Positions 12,201-26,588 of a stretch of DNA of 64,000 nucleotides are shown piece after piece. This DNA is from Thozetella sp. PMI_491 (Eukaryota; Ascomycota; Sordariomycetes; Chaetosphaeriales; Chaetosphaeriaceae), in contig MU270141.1 in NCBI GenBank assembly GCA_021432635.1, positions 16,089 to 80,088 on the forward strand. Reading direction: 5' to 3'. The position numbers and the translations under genes were made by a program. Below the pieces are notes generated by a model. The model had not been told where the DNA came from and searched no databases. It saw only the letters and a program-made list of their open reading frames with translations. The stretch's first letter is position 1. Every line of letters begins with the position of its first letter.

Positions 12201-14142
12201 TGTGATGTCTGTACACCTTCAATGCTACTGCTAGGGGGAGCTGCTCGTCAAGACCCTCTGCCAGCGACAACACGACAAGGCCGAGCGTTGCAAATGGGGG
12301 GCTTTTTACCCAGCCCATCTTAGTTTGCGCCAGCCCTTCCGATGCCTCCTTGTTATCAATCACGGCCGAACAATGGTGTAAGTGCCGAAGGCCTTGGTTC
12401 TTGGTAGCTGTCGCTGACCAGCCAGATGATGCGGTCATGCCATGGCCGTTTTTGCATGCTATCTATGTAATGCCGAGGGCTGGGCGGGATTGAGAGGAGC
12501 CTGAGCATCCTTGTAATTTTTTAGCAACAGAGTCCAACACACACTGCGTCTCTCTAGTTTTGGCCGAAAGTCCCTTCTGGTTCACACCGATAATGCCGAG
12601 GCGGTAGCGGTGTGTGGGACAAGTCCAAAGGTCCAAATATCTGCTTCGTGGGGCGGCAACAGGGATGCTGTGCCTGCACAGGCGGATGACGGTGCGCTCC
12701 CGTAGTGTCGCCGCTTCTCGTACAGTGGCCCCCCCTCCCCTTCCCACACCCACATTATCACACTCGGGAGTCGGGGGGGTCCCGTCACAGGGTCGCCACG
12801 CCCCTCCGTGTGCCCTAGCGACCAGAACGGCCCAGAGAGCCAGGGAGTGGGGACGGTAGCGCCGAGAGCAAAGCGGCCGGCTAGCCTTAATTGAGCCATC
12901 ATCCACCCATCGACCCAAGAACGCCGAGAGGGGAAAGGGGACAAGTTCCTCCCATGGTTTGTCGTAGGGGAGGGCCGTGGTCTTCCATCCCGTCGCGCAC
13001 GAGCGCGGAGCGGAAGAATTGAGAAGCTGGTGGCGGGCGAGCTAGGGATTGTGCTTGGGTCCACCTGGGCTGGGAGGCTAATACCTTTCTCGGGTCGCCC
13101 TTTGGCGCCAGCCGGGTTCACGCTAGGAACAGGCCTCGCCCGCAGTCAGACTCATTTCGGACCTCTATAGATCCATATCTGTCCCGCTGAGGTCAGCTGA
13201 ATCAATCGAGACATGGGACCGCCCAGCGGGAACGGGCCCCGACAGTTGAGAATGATAGGCTAAATAGCCCAATCCCACAACCATCCCGCTCCCTAAGGAG
13301 AGTCCTTTCGTAGAGGCCGGACGAGGGTCAAAGAGAGTGGGCGGCGGGCCGCCGACGAGGGCTTGCGGGTGGTGACGGCTTCATGTACGGATGTCGGGTC
13401 CTTGCAGTCACCCCATCGCGAACACACCGGGAAGGTTGTCACCCGCTTCCCTCAATCTCTAACACTCACTTTCTCCCATCATCTCCTTAACCTCTTACAT
13501 GTTTCTCATCTGGGCCATCGGTCGGTTATGTGAAGACACCATTGCGGATAACAACGTCGAGCACCAAGGTACTGCGTACTTCTCTAGGCCCCGTTACATC
13601 TCGAGCACTTTGGCTTTGGGGTGGGCGGAGGGCTTAAAGTGGCAATATGGGACGCACAGTACTATGGTCTAATCATGGAACCTCTGTACAGCATACTATG
13701 AGCTTCAAGGGCGGGGGAGGGGGGGTGTCCTTCAGTGTCCCGTTCATGTTAACAGTTAATTCATCAGCCAGGATGGGACTCTGCAGGGGCGGTAGATCAT
13801 CACTGTCGCGCCGGACACACCCGTACGGCCTTTCCGGGGCGGCGTAGGAAGTGCGTGTACCATACCAAGCACCCCCAGCTTGAGCGCGTGTGGTCCGTGG
13901 GTCCGGGAAACGGCATTGGCGTGACGATGGGGGCACAAGGAAGTAACCCGCTGGACATGGATGGTCGACACGGGGATCCGCGCGCACGCTCGTACAGGCG
14001 CTTGCTCGCATGATCGGCCTAGACGGCGGGATCTGGCAAAATTCTCAGGCTCTTTCTGCTCTTGCCATGGGCAAGCTCAGAAGTATGCCGGCTGGTTGCC
14101 GCGATACAGAACTATAGGCCGCCTTCGTGCAAGGGCAGACGA

Positions 14143-14190
14143 ACACATATACACACACACTCTCTCTATCTCTCTCTCTCTCTCTCTGTC
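14143..14190. repeat. compound (AC)n/(TC)n microsatellite
   Basis: An alternating AC run passes directly into a TC run with one interruption. It lies in the gene-poor tract and is a likely length-polymorphic locus. Confidence 0.9.
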
Positions 14191-17100
14191 ACGTTTGGGC
14201 TGGGAGGCTGCAGAGTGGACAGGTCGAATTGAGGCATACGTCCTGCCATTGCCCCCAGCATCTCCACGCCAGGTGCCTACGAAATATAGCGCGAACGGCG
14301 CTACTCATTGTCGCAGCCGAGTCAGGCCCATCGAACGAGACGGCCCGTCTAGCCTCTTTGGCGATGCATAACTACCTGGAGCGGGATGCAGATTGCGAGC
14401 TACAGAATAGGTCGGGAACACGCATTTCTTGTACCAGTGCCCGCTCGATCCCCCCCCTCCACCCCGCTGTGTTTCCCGGGTCGGCAAGCGGCCGAGGAGG
14501 AGCTTTGGGTTTGAGTCGTGACAAGAAGACTTACCCCCACCACCACCACCACCCATGTACTATATAGCGCTCGATTTTGTGGTGTCGATGTGGATCTGTA
14601 CCTACCTTGCCCTAGCTTGCTTGCGGCCCATCCTGACGTATGAGCCGTCGAGGGAGGGGCCGTCAAAGCAAAGTGCTGGACTCTTTTTGACCAACATCGA
14701 ATGTCCCAGGCCCTCCCTCCCCGCCAACGCCGCACACCCCTCTGCTTCACCCGAGCTGACGTCCACATTTTCTAGGAACAAAGAAAAGAAAGCTGAGAGA
14801 GACGACGGATAAAGCCGATGGGGGCATGGGCGCCGTCCTTTCCTCTTTTGCTTTCCTTCCCTGTTTTGGGCAGTCCGTGGCCGTCGCATTCCAGTGGCGG
14901 ATCTCGCCCCGTCCCATCGTAATCAGACGTACGAGAACAAAGACAGGGCCGTCACGCGCCCCGATTTCCTGGGTCGGGTACAAGATGGGATCGGTTTCGA
15001 TCGGGATCTCGTCAGCCACTGAGGAACGGGGCCGAATCTCACTGACGAACTCAGCCCCCAGTTGGCGGGCCCGACAAGCCGGGGCGAGGGAAGCGGGGCG
15101 GGGGAGGGGGGGGGTAGGGGGGGACGGGCAAGGACGGACAAGGCGCCCTCTTCTGTGAATGGCGAAGGCCCTGGTGTCTCTGCTAGCGCGATATTGAACA
15201 CGCCGCCGGGATGTTGGTCTGTTCGGAAGACTGGACAGGGAATAATGCCAGGTGATTGGCCACCAGTACCTTGGATAAGTTGACGGACCCGGCGGCAACG
15301 CAGAGGTGGGAGGGGGGAGAGGGGGGCTAAGCGAGCGGCGACGGCGACGCGGTGCGGGATCACTGGCTTGCGGGGCCTTTGGGCTCAAGAACTTGGGACC
15401 CCTTGCTCTCCGAAAGGCTGGCGCTGAGCACCGTGCTGCACTGTGCGTTGTTTGCGAGCCCTGACTGGTCTGGAGGACCCCCCCTCAACCCCCCAAAGTC
15501 ACACCGCTTCCTTTCTGGCTGTCGCAATTTCTTGGGTACAGGCAGAAGCTAAGGTGAGTGATTGGATCCCTGTGTTTGCCTCCGAGAGCCTTCCGTCACG
15601 CCGTCTCCTCGAGCAAGAGGGCAGATGGTGAGCTAGGCCCGGAGACGTGACGAGATGCCCAGGGTAGTTGGCCCAATGAACTCTGGGGGTTCATCTCCTG
15701 ACACTTGGCATTCCGGCTGACCTCTTCAGCGCACGTACATACAAAAACGGGGCCGGGGTCAAACAAAGCCGTTGGTTTCCATCCTTGCCAGACACGTGAA
15801 ACGCCCAACTTTTCCTTGAATGCGGAGGCCCGTTTGCGGCCGCAGGCCCCCGTCGTAGATTGGGTGGTAGGGCAGCACAGGCAGGAAGCGGCGCATGTCA
15901 AGCTGACCGTGTTTCTGGCGGATGCTCTATATCCAACACAATTTATGCTTGCCCCTCACTATAACTCATAATTCATGTCCAGCCAGGTCTCGAAGCGCGG
16001 TCGTGTTCCAGCGAGATTCACAGATATTCCGTCATGCAGTTCGCATCGCGATGTGTTCTATTTTAGGTGGTTCTTTTCTAGCTTATCCCTTACTAAGGTA
16101 TCGAGCAACCACCACCGACCCTGCTGTCGAAGCACATGCACCACCCCTACGTGTCCCGCTCAAAAAAAAAAAAAAAAAAAAAAGGGAGAGGGGAGGAGAG
16201 AGTGCTATGACACTCTCCTGATCGGCCCGCGCTTCTGACGTGACGCCATCGAAGTAGATGGGATATAGTATAGAGCAGAGCTTGTGCTCTCCGAGCCGCC
16301 ACATGAGCGCGATATGCAACGCTGACCCCATGAACTCAAGTCTTGAACAGACGGTGCTCAATGTTGAAGGAGGAAAATAGAGTTGGAGATTGCCCCGGGC
16401 AGGGGCGCCGAGAGAGGGCGTATGGCCAAGAAGGACCCTCCACGATCACTTTGCAGTGGAGGTTTGGGGGTTCGCAGGATATGAGAGGAGAAACACTCGC
16501 GCATCGTTTTCGGCACGAAAAGCATAGGTACTACATAGTAGAAACGCCCAAGGAATCCCGCGGCCACGAAGACAAACCTGAGGGTGCTCCTCCAATCCGC
16601 GTCCACTTTGCGCCAAGCATGTCCCAGCGCAGCCCCAACGTGCCATGTCTTGTGTCCCGCCCGCGCTTTTTAGGCTCATCCCGCTGTTCCCTTCCTGGGC
16701 TCGGGAGGTGCACATCCCTGTCTTCCCGGCTGTTGATCAAGACGACAGCCCGGCGTCGCCTAGCCCCATTGGAGGACATCGTTTGGTTTCTGTGCATTTC
16801 TTCAGCACAAACCTGGCTGCTCTCCAGACGCGCTCTGAAAGCAACAAGGCAGCCAAGGCAGCCTTTCCCAGCACAGCCAACGGTACCAGTTGTCTTCTAG
16901 CACGGTTCCGCCCCCGGCACCTCCCCCCCGGCACCTCCCCCCTCGGCACCTCCGCCCTCTTTCCCCCTTCGACAAGGCCTTTCCCTTCCTACCATCCGTC
17001 TACACACACTGCCTTCTTGATGCAGCACTCGCAGCGACGACGGGCCAGGCATCGCTACACTGTTGTACGCGACGGAACTCAGGCACCGCACAGGACCTAT

Positions 17101-20100
17101 CGACACGCCCCCAGGTGAGGACACGAGGTGGCATGCATCCCTCGTCCCAATCAGGCCGACCCATATCCCTTCTCCCCGCACTCAGCAGAACCAGGGTGGG
17201 TGATTACGAGCGCTCCAAAGCTGCGTAGCACAAGCACTCTCTGTAGGTTGTGCTTTTTTTTTTTTTTTTGGCTTCCCAATCCAGCCAGCAGCAGGAGAGC
17301 CAGCCGTGAAGTGGCCCGTCACTGGCCCGAATTTGCTGGTTCTACGCACGACCCCCGCCCGGCCCGCCGGAGGTCCCAGCTTAGGATGGGTACGAGATGC
17401 ATCACGTTCCCGTCGTGTAACGATCACGGGAGCCCAGGCACGCTGTCCATTCACATCCGGCATTCGGCAGCCCATCATAGAGCTGCATACGACCAGAGGG
17501 GCAGGAAGCCGACATAGCGAAACCCACAACCCCCTCTCTCCTCAATTCCCTCTCTTTCTCCGCCCTGCCCTTCACAAATTCCCAAGGAGAACCAGGCGTC
17601 AACGAATCTATAGAAGCTGTACGGAGTATACTTAGCATGAGAGCAGTACGTTGCAAGGCAGCGCCAGCATTATTTTTTAACTGTATCTGTCAGGCAGAAA
17701 CTTCACAGCCGGAGAGCCTGGGACGAAACATTACAGCGACGCAGAGAATGACACTCTCCGCTAAAATGGGGGTGGTCGGAGTGTGCCAATCCCCAGCGAC
17801 GGGCGGTTCCTGGGCCCCTCAGGCAGCCCAAGTACTACCTCTTTCGCTCTAGCCTCTTTTGCTAGCTTCCTTATTTTTGTGAAAACCTTGGGCATCTAAG
17901 CACGCTTCGTCTCTTTCGTCATTTCCGGATAGCAGGCAGACCGTTCAGCAAGATGATCGGACGCCGAAAAGGCGGGCAGCGGTAAATGACTAGAATTAGA
18001 AGCTAGAAATGACACATTTGACCGATTAGTAGGATCACTGCTGCAGGCTTCACTTCCATCCTGCCGTTAGGCCAGAAACTGAGAAACTTTGCCGTGGGGT
18101 GGAATTTGTCTCGCCCCCCTCCTCCTGTCCCGTCCGACGTTAGTTGGTGTCCAGAGCAGGCCAAGACTGCTGTGGCGGCGCCTGCGGGCCAGGCCTGACC
18201 CGGGGATCTGGGTTCCGAAGCCAACTACTACTAGTCCGTGTACTTGAAGGGGAGCGCAACCCCCCTAATTGCGCGCTCCCCCCCCCAAAAAAAAAAGATT
18301 GCTCATTCATCACTTTACTGGGCCGGAGGCCATTTCGGGTAAAGCACAGCGCAGGAGTACCTTAAACTTGAAAGCCTCTCTGTAGATCGTGGTGTGTGAG
18401 GCTGCCATTCTCTGTCATGGGATGCTTTGATTAATCCCCGCTGGGCCGCGCTCGGCGGGAGCGGCAAGCATTCCTCGCTAGTTTAAGGAGTAGCGATGGT
18501 GAGATAGTTGTCAGCTTCCTTTCCAAGGAATGCAGCAATTTGGGGGGATCTCGCCAAACGGTCCTAAAGCCCATAGGGGCCCATATTCGAACTCGTTGCC
18601 CATTTGGTGTGACCCGACGTACAGACACCACTGCAGCAGGCGCGGGGAACACTGTGTAGGGTCCAAAGGCCAATTTCTTTGTCCGCCCAATGTTCCCTGA
18701 CTCGAAAATTCACGGGTCACTTTGGCTGACGCCAGGCGAAGGCCCTACCGCCAGTTTCGCTGATTAACTCGCCCAACAAAGCTCGATGAAAAGTGTCCAG
18801 CATGGGGGCGTGTTGAGTTCATTCCGCACTACTGCGCCGTGCCCACGAAAAAAACCCAGGTTCTTAATCACGGACCGGGCCAGATCCAAATTTGTCTCAC
18901 TCCGGCCAGTTCTCCGCCGGGGGGTGCCGAGGGTGGAGTGAGGGGAGGGGGGGGGCTTCTCTAAGCCCTGCAGCCTGCACGGAGAGGGAGGGGGCCTCTC
19001 TACCAAGGTCTGCATAGTAGTGGCCAGTTGGCAGTTTTCGAGCCTCGCTGCGACATCCTTGGCTGGGGGGCGGCAGCAAAGTCGGCTGGCTCTGGCCGTC
19101 GTGGCATTCAAGTGAATACGTCAAGAAAAAACATATCCTAGCTAGAGAGAGGGATTGCCGATCCTGGGCTGGGTTCCTGCCACGAATTGCGTGGTACATG
19201 CCCCTTACACACTTGAATCGGGTGATGCAGAGACGTGCACACAGCCAACGCTCCTTAGATAGCGCAAAGGAGGGAGAGGATACTGTAGGTGGAAGGGGGG
19301 ATGAAAATAAACCAGCAGACGAGCCAGCCGCTCAAGATGTGCAAAGTGCAGTGCAGCTGTCTTCCCAGACCGACCTTGGGTGGAGTGGGGAAGGATTGGT
19401 CAAGATAACGCCAGGGAGAGAGGGACGTCCCGTCTGCCGCGCCTTCCACTGTGCTGGGTCTGTCTGAGGCGACCATTCCTACGACTAGGTGAGCCCAGTT
19501 TACCGAGAGTACAACGTGCTACTGCTGCTACTCCTGTTGGAAGGGTGCCGGCAGGGCATTCCTGGCCTATAGCCCGCTATTGGCTCTCCAGTCTGTCTTC
19601 AGCGAGTCACCCCTTGGCCACGGCGGCTCTCTACTCCGTAAGCACACATCGCCGTTCTTGCGCGCCCGAGAAGGTCTGGGGGCTTGCTCAACAGGTAAAT
19701 TCTCCTCGGATATCGGCTTCGCGGCTACATAAACATGTTATGTGTCCCTGACGTCGCCCCTTCCATGGTACCCGCAGCTGCCTAGCGAGCTTCCCACGAA
19801 GAACCTGGGAAAGGCTGCCCATGGCGAAGATTAGCACCTCACGTTTGAGGTACATGCTCTTGGCCCTGCTGCGGCTGAGAGATTGAAGTTCTGAACTGAT
19901 TTCGCCGATTCTGAAGGGTTCCCCCCGAGGCCCCTGCCGCAAAAGAACTGCCGCCTTAGCGCTGTGCCTTGCTCGCTTGAGCTCTCTCGGGCCCGAGAAG
20001 CTTGTGCTGGTATAGTACATGTCGCGGGCCAAAGTGGTGTGCTACTCCGGCGCAGACGCGCCACAATGTGGGCTGCTGCGAAGTTCGCAGTTGGCTCCAT

Positions 20101-21358
20101 AACAGGGTGGCATGTTGACAGGTGCCACTTTCGGGGTTACTAAATATTATCGCGAGGCAGAGAGGCATACACCCGCTATACACCTAGAGGGAAATTGGCC
20201 TCTTGATGGGGGCACAGGTCTTGGAACGCGGCATATCCGCCGTCGACAAGCGTGCGCGTGTCACTCCTGAGGGACATATGAGGGACGTTCCCTTCGTGCC
20301 CTTGTCACTCGAAATAGACCACCCGACCGCGCAGCTAAGGTAGCCTGGACGTACTCATACTACACTAGGGAAAGAGGAAGGTGTACACTAGGGTACCTGA
20401 TACCTGCACTGAGACCGTCATCACAACCATCACCGATCTCTCGAGGCCGAGGTTTTCATTGTGGTATCTGGCCGCTCTTCGCTGCCGGGGCTTCAGGCCC
20501 GAGGTACCTCAACACGTGATACAACAAGACTGCTTGGCATGATTGGAAGTCTGGAAGCACTTTAATCGAGCGAGGTCCCTGGCAATTAAAACCCATGCCG
20601 GCACCGATAGTCATTATCTTGCCGCTCAATGCGATCCCCACCTGGAACACCTGGCAGGTGGGCGTGCGCAGAGAAGCAAGCATGCAAACTAGGTTGCCAC
20701 GAGGCCAGTAGCTTGGTGCATCACCGACTTGTACGGCATTGACCTTTCCGCAAGGGGGGCGGCACCCTTTGCAGCGGTCTGCTCATGGAGCAGTTGTGAC
20801 CTCACTGCGCCGGGATGCTTGGTGGTGGGGGGGCGGGTGGAGTAGTAATTCGGCCATGCACCCGTCCTCCTGATCAGCGGCATGTAATGGATGGGTGCAA
20901 ACGAACGGGGGCCCCGCCCGAGGCGATTGGCTTTCTATAAGACAGGAAACTAAGACGAAGGACATCTGATAATTCAAATATCGCAAGCCCCGCGTGACCG
21001 CGCGTGTGACCCAGCCCCGGCCCCATACCAACCGCTTACACAATCCCTGATGCTCTTCGAGACAATTCCAGCCAAGTTGCGGCCGGCTGGCCGCAGCCAC
21101 CAGCGCCGAAGTGACGCACTGGAGCGGCACAAAGGGAAGCGACCACACTTAGGCCGAAATGGCGGTCAGAGCCAAAACATGGGGCCGCAGCATTCGCGCC
21201 TCTTGCTAACTAGCAGTCGATCCTTCTGCATGAAGCCACCACACCAACACCAATATAGCCAAGCGGTGGGGAGCTCGACTGTGTCTCGGCTTCGCGCGCC
21301 GAGAAGAGAACGAGAGGAACGAGGTTGAGAGAAGGGAGGAGAAAAAAAAAAATCGGGG

Positions 21359-21473
21359 NNNNNNNNNNNNNNNNNNNNNNNNNNNNNNNNNNNNNNNNNN
21401 NNNNNNNNNNNNNNNNNNNNNNNNNNNNNNNNNNNNNNNNNNNNNNNNNNNNNNNNNNNNNNNNNNNNNNNNN
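21359..21473. other. assembly gap (115 N)
   Basis: A run of N is flanked by an A11 tract and GGGG on the left and by a run of ten G on the right. The gap coincides with a homopolymer tract that sequencing probably failed to cross. Any open frame spanning it is artefactual. Confidence 0.98.
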
Positions 21474-24400
21474 GGGGGGGGGGATGGGGAAAAAGAAAAG
21501 AGAGGAATGGGCGAATGTGAAGAGGGGTCGTTTGCAGCACGTCGCGACACACATGAGTGGATGCACCCCTTTCATCGACTGAGGCTTGCATGGCACGCTT
21601 GGTACCTGACCAAAATGCCTGATGGCAAAGTCGCCGCGCCCGTCAGCCCGCCACTGCGAAAGGGGGCCCGATCTGCGTCGTTAGATTGGTAGACAGGGCG
21701 GATATCAGCTTACCGCTGTAATCACGTGGGTTCTCCCTAATGTACTCCACCTCCCCTTCCGTGTGTCTCCCGTCAGTTAGTGGGTTTTTAGTGGGAGCTA
21801 GCAGGGCCGTTAGGGGGGGTGCCCCGCCCTGAAGCGAGGGAGGAGCGGGTCTTGTGGTGCTGCTGGACAGCTCGCCCGGCCCTGCCAGGAGCCACCCTTG
21901 AAGCCAGCCGGGATGACCCTTCGAACTAAAGCTGGGGCCCCGGGAGAGAGCTGCCGTTCTGGTCCCGGCCCTGTAACACACTGCTCCTTGACACTGACGG
22001 AAAACGATTTTCTCTTGATATCCCTGCGGAGCTGACCTCGTTAGTAAGAGGAGTGGGCTCCGGGAACTATAGGTGTGGTGTGGAGCGCCATGATTTGGGG
22101 GGGGGCCGGTTTAAAATTGAGAGAGAAGGAAGACTCTTTTGGATTCAGCTGGTCTGAACAGGCAGTGCCTTGGCCAACGTGATCTTGACCGCGGTGAGCA
22201 ATACATTCTCACACGCGCACGCACACCTCAGCACAAATGCCCCTTTGCAGAAATGGGAAGGCCCTTGGCACCCTTCCCCCTCCATCTGACATGGTCGTTG
22301 ACAAGAGGTCAGTTTGGGAGATGGGATAGAACAATCTTGGAGGCCGGCATTCTCTAGAACCACTCGGCGTGTACCGAAGTGCAGAACAGCGACAACGGCC
22401 GGCTACACCAGAATGCACTGTAGAGAGCACATTCGTCCTCCGGCTCCTTTGTTATTAGACTCGGGCCGCTCGCTGCCTTGACAAGGCAAAAGCGGTACCC
22501 CAAGCTCTCAGCGGGAAGCCGGCAAATGAATTGGACCAGTGGCATATAATAACATCTCCCATAGCTGCAACGGCCGCCGGGAGACACGAGGAAAACGATG
22601 CCCAACGAGCCTCTACAGGGCGATCAATGGTTGCAAGGGAAAGGTGCCGCGCATCCGCGCCGGGTTCGTATTGAGACCTCAAATTTCTTGGTGGTCAGCT
22701 GTGGTGACATGTGAGAGTGGCCCACAGAATAAATAGCGAGAGAAACAGCGTTGTATGAAGTAATGAAGTCTCCATCTCGTAAAGCTAGCTCTGCGCTGGT
22801 TCTCCCGCACTCTACTGACACTATTGTATACATCCATGAGCGAGCTGCAGGCTGGTGATGCAACCACCCTCGGCATTCTGAATCGGGACGGTGTCTGAGC
22901 AGAATCTCCCCCCTCCCCCCCCCCCCCCAACTATCCTTAGCCCAGCTGTTTCCGCACCATTACTGCCTACGCGCAGGTATAAAAGATAATAGGTTGGCTG
23001 GGTGTCACCACCAGGCCATGGGCCACCGGGACACGGCTTTGAATCATGGCAACCTGGTCTCCGCCTGAACGAATACCGTTCGATCTCTCCATCTTCGGCA
23101 TGGTGGGTCTAGGGAGAGGCGGCCATGCCAGCTCCCCCTGATTCTTTGGAGGCTGAAGGCATTCACCAGCGGTCTGCGGTCCGATATGTGGCGACTACAG
23201 TGCGGACCCCGAGGAAAGAGCCCGGAAGGCCGCGGGCCACAGGGTCGCATGAAAGCCCGCCCCCGGCCCCCTCCCTCTCCTCCCCCCCGGGCGCTCCTTG
23301 CCCGGGCGCGCGGGCGCGGGCGCGGGCTTGGGAATCCGCGCAAGAGTGTTGCTCCTAAACGAGGCGAGGCGCACGGGCAGAGAGAGCTGGTACACGGCGG
23401 GAGGCGAGAGGCAGCATGTTCCATCGAGGAAAGTCCCTGCCTCCCGTCCGGGTTGGCACGATTTAGGCGCGACCGTGCCTCAACGGGAGATTGACTACCT
23501 ATCCTGTTGGTAAAGGGGCGGTGAGCAGCAGCCTCTGATCCGTCTGACCTGCATGGTCCAGGCATTCCAAACCACGGGCCACTGGCCGAATTGACAGTAC
23601 GTCCAGTGCAGTGTCGGTATGGCTTGATTGCCTACCTAAGTTAGGTATTGCCGGGGGCAGCGCTGAGTGTGGCAGAGTACTTCGACTGGGTTGATTGCCC
23701 GACCCAACCACCTCAGGTGGCCCTAGGAGGCTGCCTTGCTCGTGGTAACGCCCCCCCTTCCCCACTCAACCCAATTGCTCCGTACCGTACAGTACTACTA
23801 CAGCAAGAGGTGTGTACTGGATCATCAGTCATCTTGCAGCATTTTTGACGTGCCTCCAATCGCCCACCACAGCCCCCCCAACCAAGGAATACCAGAAAAG
23901 TATGGTACACGCCTCACTTCACCCAGTGATATCGACGCACACGCCCTAGCCTGCTGCCACTAATTGCAACCACGGAAGTAATAGTGCCTGGGAATCTGAC
24001 ATGTGTCACTCCCTGCTGGAGGCGGGGAAGACGCCTAGCATCGAGCCGCAGCCGGGTACGGAGTACCTGGTGACACGATTATGGCATGCAGGAGCAGAGT
24101 CAAAGCAAAAGTGAAAGGAGAAGAGCACGGGCAATATAATCCATACAAAGGGATGGCAAACATAGAAAACCTATTGCCCGTGACTGCCCTGCACTCCCTG
24201 TTTGTCGTGACTGCTTTGCTTGAAGGGAGAATCCCTCCCCCCCTTCTTCCCGAGCGGGACGCCCAGAGCGAGCGGGAGCCTGGGATGCAGCACCTGCAGG
24301 CAAGGACCGTTGCAAGCCGTGCGGGAACACCAACCACAGCAGGCATTAATCCAGGCCAAGATGTGAGATCTGACGGCCTGCCGTCTTGTGCAGCAAACAC

Positions 24401-26562
24401 GGGTCTGGCGCCGCATGGCAGTGGCAAAGGTCCTCTGGGAAAGGGAGGTATTCCGAGAGGGGTCTCCCTGGGCTGTTACTTTCTCTACTTTCGGTCGCGC
24501 GAACCCCCCCCCCCCCTCCCTTTTCCTTCCCCCCCCTCCTCCTCCTCTCCCCCAGGCACTTCCTCGGCGACGCCAAAAAAAAAAAAAAAATACGGCTAGA
24601 GGGGGGGAGGATAGAAAAACGGGGAGACGAAGAGGAAGTGGAGGAGCGGGAACAGGAGGAACAGGAGAGCTGAGGACAGGCGTTCATCCTGTGTGGCATT
24701 GTGTCGAGGGTCAGACGTATTTGGCTCAATCAATTCCAGCTCCAAATCGAGACCCAAGATCGAGACCCGGGGAGCCGAGGCGGGTCCTCCCACCGTTTAG
24801 CAGATGGATTGAAGGAAGGGAAATCATGGCCCCAAAAAAAGCGGCGAGGGAGGACCCCAATGGAAGCGAAACGGCCACGCCCCCTCCTTCTTCGCGTATC
24901 CAATCCCGCAATTGCAGGCCCGACGCAAGCGCCGAGCCTGGGTACACGATGATGCGATCACTTTCTCGGTAGCAGGGCCCGAGGAGGACTGGTTGGCTCC
25001 GTCCTCACGGATCCAACTACAATACAAGACCAATTGTTTCCCTCCCCAGAAATATAGTCTATCTTCAAGGTCGACCGAAGATGAGTGGCAAGGTAGGAGG
25101 GGGAAGCGGGAAGAGGAAAAAAAAGGGGGGGCGGGCAAGCATGCTCGACCCGGGTGGAGAGACGATGGTGTCCGTCGCCCCCCGGGCCCAGGCGAGCTGT
25201 CGGAATCGTGGGGGAGTTGGTTGATCGATGCCACCCAAGCTGCTGCAGTATGTTCCGTACAGGGACAAATGGGTCAAAAACCCGAGCAGGCTCGCACTTC
25301 GCTTCGTTGTCGACACGCCATAGTGCGTATATGGCACCTCCGCTTCCCCTCCCCAGCATCAGCCTGTAGCAGCGCTTGTCGCGTGTCTTTGCATCTTGTC
25401 TTTGCTCCCATTCTTTGCTACATAGCACCCCCTTCACTATGGGGACAAAGAGCTGCAAAGCTGCGGAGCTCGCAGAGCCTTGTCTGCAGTAAGCGCGCCA
25501 CTGGAGGAGTGTCGGCGTGCGAGGCCTTGTGATCAATCGGCTTTAAGCCCCGCAAGTCCTACCCTTCCCCGGCCGGCCGATTTTTTGGCGGAACGGAGGG
25601 AGGATGGTCTCTTCTCTCTTGTCTCCATCGACTCAGCTCTTTAGATCGTTTGCTGGAGGGACTGAGTTTGGGGGGGGGGGGGTTGGCTTGCACCTCGCGA
25701 CCACCGGGGCCTCTAACCATTGGTGATATATGCTATCTTTGCTAAATAAAGTCCCTCCTCGCAGACTTTGACAAATATAAATCTAGCTAGACAAAGGAAA
25801 ATAGGAGCAATTCTTAGGAAATGCATGCATAAAATGAACAACAAAGGGCAAACGGATGGGGTGAATGGCAGTATTTTGGGAGGCGGAGGGAGGGAGGCAG
25901 GCCTGCATGTGAATTCAGCTTCCCACACACCCACCCCGGCTGAGAAATAGGAAAATAGCCGCTGCGCTGGGTCGCATCCTGACGCTGCCCCTTGTGACTG
26001 CGGTCCGACGCGAGAGCCATGCGTCAAGGATCGCCCACTCGATCCGCCCAGGTCCACCCGTTATTGTTCTTTCACCCCCCTCCCCTGTCAGTGCTTGGCA
26101 GTGCCCGCTGCCGCCGTCCGTGGCTCCGTCGCTACGTCGTGACACCAGGCACAGAGACCCGTGCGCTGCTCTAGCCGCTTTGGGTATTCTCCCTCTCGTT
26201 ATTATTATTTATTCCTTTTTTTTTTTTGCTGCCCAACCGCTCCTCCCGCACCTCCCCTCCCCTCCTTCTCCCCGCCCGCCACAGTTGCAACACTTCGCTG
26301 CAGTGTCTTCTCCCTCTCCACCCTTCCGTGCGGTACTCGTCATCCCTTAGTACCCAGTACTCTCACCTCTACTGTTTCTTTGCTTTACTTGTGCGTGCAT
26401 TTGTGCCTACTTAGAGAAGATGATTGGTTTTGTCTGCTTCTTGTTCTCCCGGTTTCCACTTGCTTCATTGCGACAATCGAAGCCGTAGCCTGGGGCCGTA
26501 GCCTGGGTCCTTGGTATCTACGGTACCGCGCTGTACAAAAGACGCGTGCTCCATTGGAAACC

Positions 26563-26588
26563 AAGCTACCTAGGTAGGTACCTAGCTT
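26563..26588. repeat. TACCTA/TAGGTA cluster, near-palindromic
   Basis: A short stretch built from CTACCTAGGTAGGTACCTAG units with AAGCT...AGCTT ends, followed by more TAGGTGGGTAG-type words to about 26640. Similar TAGGTA-rich DNA recurs at 42345-42430 and 42490-42515. No gene is encoded. Confidence 0.6.

Noticed and set aside
13498-13566. Short ATG-led frame ending at a possible donor
   Set aside because: Reads plausibly as a first exon, but no second exon with a matching phase could be found.
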